A stretch of DNA of 39,535 nucleotides from a virus. The notes beneath the pieces are model-generated. The model was not told the origin of the DNA. It saw only the letters and a list, made by a program, of their open reading frames with translations, and ran no database searches. How positions within the stretch are numbered: position 1 is the first letter of the stretch; each line of letters opens with the position of its first letter. A program made the translations under genes and the position numbers. Shown one piece after another: positions 36,697-39,535 of the stretch. The stretch covers positions 1 to 39,535 of IMG/VR virus record IMGVR_UViG_3300007344_000011. One strand, given 5' to 3'.

Positions 36697-37034
36697 ACCG
36701 CACCGCCTACAACGAGACAAGACCCGTGGACCTATCCAATTTGTTTTGGGCCTTTATGGTCAAGTACGGCTTCCCCGTGGCCGCACTGGCTGGCTCTGTT
36801 TTGTCGCTTGCGCTGCTCAAACCGTTGACGAAAAAAGAGGCCGGGGCATCCGTCGCGGTCGGGTTCTTCACCGCGATTTTCTGTACCGACCTGATCATCG
36901 TGCATTTCGGATTCAGCTTTGAAGGCATGGCCCGTAACGGCATCGCCTACCTCGTTGGTCTGTTTGCCATGAACGTCATCCCGGTGGTGAAAATTGCACT
37001 TAAGCGCTGGCTACCATCCACCCTGCCCAAGTAA
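36693..37034 (+). CDS. Holin-like membrane protein, three spans
   Basis: 113 residues; GAAAGG upstream of the ATG. Three hydrophobic segments at about 20-44 (FMVKYGFPVAALAGSVLSLA), 51-72 (SVAVGFFTAIFCTDLIIVHF) and 82-102 (GIAYLVGLFAMNVIPVVKIA), with short charged loops and a basic C-terminus (LKRWLPSTLPK): class I holin topology. Genes of this kind often lie just before terminase in Pseudomonas phages. With the two-span holin by the endolysin, this phage could carry a holin pair or holin/antiholin. Confidence 0.75.
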   Translation: MNRTAYNETRPVDLSNLFWAFMVKYGFPVAALAGSVLSLALLKPLTKKEAGASVAVGFFTAIFCTDLIIVHFGFSFEGMARNGIAYLVGLFAMNVIPVVKIALKRWLPSTLPK

Positions 37035-37052
37035 CCGCCGACGACGCACCAG

Positions 37053-37076
37053 GCCGCCGCACCAGGCGGCTTTTTT
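37053..37076 (+). terminator. Rho-independent terminator before the terminase genes
   Basis: A 6-bp GC stem GCCGCC / GGCGGC (37053-37058, 37065-37070) with a 6-nt loop and T6 at 37071-37076. A following TATGCT (37096-37101) could be a -10 for the terminase operon. Confidence 0.9.
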
Positions 37077-37132
37077 GTGGGCGCTCGATTTGCAGTATGC
37101 TTGCCCCTGACCAACTGATAGAGGGCCCGCAC

Positions 37133-37639
37133 ATGGCGGCCAAACAACCAAAGCGCGGACGGAACTACTACAAACCAGAATTCTGTGAGAAGGCGCGCAA
37201 CCTTTGCTTACTCGGCGCCAGTGACGTGCAGCTGGCCGCCGCCTTGAACGTGTCCGTATCGGCGCTCAACGCCTGGAAAAAGAAATACCCCGAATTCCTC
37301 GAGGCGATCCAGTCGGGCAAGATCATTGCTGACTCGCTGGTGGGCCACAGCCTGTTCAAGATGGCCACCGGGTTCACTCGCCCCGAAATTGATATCCGGG
37401 TGGTGAAGGGCCAGATCGTGAAGACCGAAATTGAACGGTACTACCCGCCCAGCTTCCCGGCCGTGGCGTTCTACCTGACCAATCGTCAGCGGGAAATCTG
37501 GCGCCATCATCAAGAGCTTGAGCACTCCGGCACCATCGCGGCGAGCGACATGTCTGACGAGCAGCTCGACGCCAAGATGGTGGCCTTGGCCAAGGAACTG
37601 GGCATTGCCGTTCCTGACTTCAGCGGTGGCAAGGAATGA
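37133..37639 (+). CDS. terS: Terminase small subunit
   Basis: 168 residues from ATG 37133 (GAGGG 7 nt upstream); P22 gp3 is 162. It recognises the packaging site on phage DNA. Residues about 20-55 form a homeodomain-like HTH: EKARNLCLLGASDVQLAAAL, then NVSVSALNAWKKKYPEF. Then come helices with HSLFKMATGFTRPEID and RYYPPSFPAVAFYLTNRQRE, a phrase common to TerS of many podo- and siphophages. The last part binds TerL. The stop overlaps the TerL ATG. Confidence 0.9.
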   Translation: MAAKQPKRGRNYYKPEFCEKARNLCLLGASDVQLAAALNVSVSALNAWKKKYPEFLEAIQSGKIIADSLVGHSLFKMATGFTRPEIDIRVVKGQIVKTEIERYYPPSFPAVAFYLTNRQREIWRHHQELEHSGTIAASDMSDEQLDAKMVALAKELGIAVPDFSGGKE

Positions 37640-39087
37640 AAGCCCCCGACTCGACGGTGCGCCTGCAGAAAGAGGAATTCCTTGAGCTGCTCGAGGAAAA
37701 GAAGCGTCGTCGCCGCGGGCGTCGGATGTTTTCGTTCAAGCCATACCAGTGGCAGGGCAACTTCTACAAATCAGGGCGCACCCACAAGCAACGCCTGATG
37801 ATGGCCGCCAACCGGGTGGGCAAGACCTACTCCGCTGCCTACGAAATGGCGCTACACCCTACCGGCCGGTATCCAGACTGGTGGGAGGGGCACCGCTTCA
37901 GCGGGCCTATCGTCGCCTGGGCCCTGGGCGTTACCGGCGAGCAAATCCGTGACGTAATCCAGAAAAACCTGTTGGGCGACTGGGATGACAAGACCAATGG
38001 TCCTTCGGGCACCGGGGCAATCCCACGCGAGGACATCGGCGGATTCATCCGATCGCCGCAAACCAAGAACCTGATCAAAGACGTACAGATTCAGCACGTC
38101 ACCGGGGGCATGTCCAAGCTGTCGTTCAAGGCCTACAGCCAGGGCCAGCATGTGTTGATGGGCGACTCTATCGACCTGATATGGATTGACGAGGAACCGC
38201 TCGACCAAGCCATCTATCCGCAATGCCTCGTTCGTACAATGACCGGCGACCAAGGCCGCGGCGGCATCGTGATGATGACGTTCACGCCAGAAAACGGCAT
38301 GACGCCCATCGTCGCCCAGTTCATGGAAGACATTCAGCCAGGCCAGGAACTGTTCAACGTCACATGGGACGATGCGCCCCACCTTACCGACGAGGTGAAG
38401 GCGCAGATTCTGAAAGCGACCCCGGTGCATTTGCGTGAAATGCGCTCGAAGGGCGTGCCAGCTGTTGGTGCCGGCCTCATCTTTACCCAGGCCGATGAAG
38501 ACATCATGATCGATCCGTTTTCGATCCCGCCGCACTGGGTCATCATCAACGGTTGCGACTTCGGGTGGAATCACCCACAAGCCCATTGCCAGCTGGCTTG
38601 GGACCGTGACGCCGATGTCGTTTACCTCGTGAATTCATGGCGCAAGGCCGAGCAGGATGCCTCCCAGGCATGGACCGCCGTTAAGGGCTGGGCCCGACAC
38701 TTCCCCACCGCATGGCCGCACGATGGTCTGCAGCATGAAAAGGGCGGTGGTGAGGTGCTGAAAGAGCAGTACAAGACGGCCGGCTTCAACATGCTGCCGT
38801 TCCACGCAACCTGGCCAAGCGGGAGCAACAGCGTAGAGGCCGGTATCTGGGAGCTAAACGAGCGCATGACAAACGGCACGTTCAAGGTGTTCAAGAACCA
38901 ACAGGCCTTCTTCGAGGAAAAGCGGCTCTACCACCGCGACGACAAGGGCAAGATTGTGAAACTACGCGATGACCTGATATCGGCTGTACGCTATGCCTAC
39001 ATGATGTTGCGCTGTGCTGTGCCGAACACCGCCGCCAAGGTTCGCGCCCAAGCCATCGTTCCCCCTACCGTAAATCACTGGAGTTAG
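37636..39087 (+). CDS. terL: Terminase large subunit, P22 gp2-like
   Basis: 483 residues (P22 gp2 is 499). Motor ATPase and headful nuclease. N-terminal ATPase: an adenine-binding segment FKPYQWQGNFYKSG, Walker A MAANRVGKTYSA (residues 56-67), Walker B LIWIDEE with D185 and E186, and a coupling motif near MMTFTPENG. C-terminal RNase H-like nuclease: GCDFGWNHPQAH gives the first Asp, with further acids in the middle and RDDLISAVRYAYMM near residue 450. Overlaps TerS (ATGA) and is followed after 4 nt by the portal. Headful packaging fits the permuted assembly. Confidence 0.95.
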   Translation: MKAPDSTVRLQKEEFLELLEEKKRRRRGRRMFSFKPYQWQGNFYKSGRTHKQRLMMAANRVGKTYSAAYEMALHPTGRYPDWWEGHRFSGPIVAWALGVTGEQIRDVIQKNLLGDWDDKTNGPSGTGAIPREDIGGFIRSPQTKNLIKDVQIQHVTGGMSKLSFKAYSQGQHVLMGDSIDLIWIDEEPLDQAIYPQCLVRTMTGDQGRGGIVMMTFTPENGMTPIVAQFMEDIQPGQELFNVTWDDAPHLTDEVKAQILKATPVHLREMRSKGVPAVGAGLIFTQADEDIMIDPFSIPPHWVIINGCDFGWNHPQAHCQLAWDRDADVVYLVNSWRKAEQDASQAWTAVKGWARHFPTAWPHDGLQHEKGGGEVLKEQYKTAGFNMLPFHATWPSGSNSVEAGIWELNERMTNGTFKVFKNQQAFFEEKRLYHRDDKGKIVKLRDDLISAVRYAYMMLRCAVPNTAAKVRAQAIVPPTVNHWS

Positions 39088-39091
39088 CCGC

Positions 39092-39535
39092 ATGGCACGC
39101 CCAAAAACGCAAGAGCGGCTAAACGCCGTCCACCGCCGAGCCGTGAAGGGCTTCGACGCCTCATACATGCCACAGACGGACGTTCGCCTGCACTGCCTTC
39201 AGGCGCGCCGGTTCGCCTATGTCCCGGGCGCCCAGTGGGAGGGGAACCTAGAAGCGCAGTTTGCCAACCGGCCGCGCTTTGAAATCAACAAGGTGCTCGA
39301 CTCCCTGATGCGTATTTTCAGCGAGTACCGAAACAACCGGGTGACGGTCGAGTTCAGGGCCAAGGATGACCTGGCCAACGATGACACCGCCGACGCACTA
39401 AACGGCATGTTTCGATCTGACGAGCAGGAAAGCAACGCCGAGGAAGCCTACGATAACTGCTTTGACGAGGGCACCGCGGGCGGCTTCGGTGCCCTGCGCC
39501 TGCGCGCCAAGTACGAGGACGAGCAGGACGAGGAC
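39092..39535 (+). CDS. Portal protein, P22 gp1-like (N-terminal part, continues at base 1)
   Basis: The ATG at 39092 lies 4 nt after the TerL stop, with a GGAG ribosome-binding site 8 nt upstream. The first 148 codons lie here; codon 108 is equivalent to base 1 of the window. The N-terminus (MARPKTQERL...) contains RFEINKVLDSLMRIFSEYR and a stretch rich in Asp and Glu (EDEQDED) just before the join. The TerL-portal-scaffold-coat order is the standard head module of P22-like phages. The gene looks intact once the circle is closed; only the linear cut makes it appear broken. Confidence 0.93.
   Translation, partial: MARPKTQERLNAVHRRAVKGFDASYMPQTDVRLHCLQARRFAYVPGAQWEGNLEAQFANRPRFEINKVLDSLMRIFSEYRNNRVTVEFRAKDDLANDDTADALNGMFRSDEQESNAEEAYDNCFDEGTAGGFGALRLRAKYEDEQDED
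39413..39535. repeat. Terminal direct repeat, right copy (circular join)
   Basis: Exact second copy of bases 1-123. It falls inside the portal gene after codon 107, and the first base of the copy is the first base of a codon in both places. P22-type headful packaging gives circularly permuted DNA, which assembles in just this way. Confidence 0.95.

Noticed and set aside
1-39535. CRISPR arrays, insertion sequences, restriction-modification genes, toxin-antitoxin pairs, retrons
   Set aside because: I looked for regular short direct repeats, transposase or methyltransferase motifs and reverse transcriptase motifs, and saw none.

Overview
The window is one complete genome of a tailed bacteriophage, assembled as a circle. 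Bases 1-123 recur exactly at 39413-39535 and the portal gene is cut by the join, so the unit genome is 39,412 bp. The virion genes (TerS, TerL, portal, scaffold, coat, gp4-, gp10- and tail-needle-like proteins, three DNA-ejection proteins, and a tailspike with a head-binding domain) mark a short-tailed phage with P22-type morphogenesis. High GC, G/C-rich third codon positions, and the style of the small genes suggest a Pseudomonas-like gammaproteobacterial host; this is an inference. I see no integrase, excisionase, partition gene or CI-type repressor with a peptidase domain, so a virulent or lysogeny-defective lifestyle is more likely than a temperate one.

Layout: (1) 36364-39535 and 1-18862, plus strand: late region. 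It opens with two micro-genes, a holin-like membrane protein, terminase small and large subunits, portal, scaffold and coat. After the gp4-like gene comes a two-gene cassette on the minus strand (gp10-like and tail-needle-like, 5135-7280). It is followed on the plus strand by a repeat-containing fibre-like protein, two small beta-rich virion proteins, an Asp/Asn beta-hydroxylase, a GNAT acetyltransferase, the ejection proteins and the tailspike. The lysis cassette closes the region (holin, GH24 endolysin, overlapping spanins), ending at a strong terminator at 18831-18862. (2) 18863-28151, minus strand: early left operon of about 17 mostly overlapping genes. It holds a RecT annealing protein and a YqaJ exonuclease, an SMC/SbcC-type ATPase with a CxxC hook, a DEDDh exonuclease, a winged-helix repeat protein and several zinc-ribbon or unknown small proteins. 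(3) 28152-28318: divergent control region. (4) 28319-35808, plus strand: early right operon. It encodes a Cro-like HTH protein, lambda O-like and P-like replication proteins, an intergenic region with a perfect DnaA box (origin candidate), many small proteins, a C39-like cysteine peptidase candidate and a RusA resolvase. (5) 35809-36363: a tRNA segment with an unusual CAU tRNA and a tRNA-Gln(UUG), then a terminator.

How it works together: the left operon supplies end-resection, annealing and DNA repair functions. The right operon supplies initiation (O-like), helicase loading (P-like) and junction resolution (RusA), so replication probably uses the host DnaB/DnaA machinery plus recombination. 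Its products are packaged by TerS/TerL. The late region is broken up by several terminators, each followed by a new gene block. The features I find most worth a second look are the inverted gp10/needle cassette, the initiator-like tRNA, the 263-nt out-of-frame O/P overlap, recurrent CGCCACTRC elements at control points, a repeated 5' leader before early and late genes, and strong enrichment of CTCGAG.
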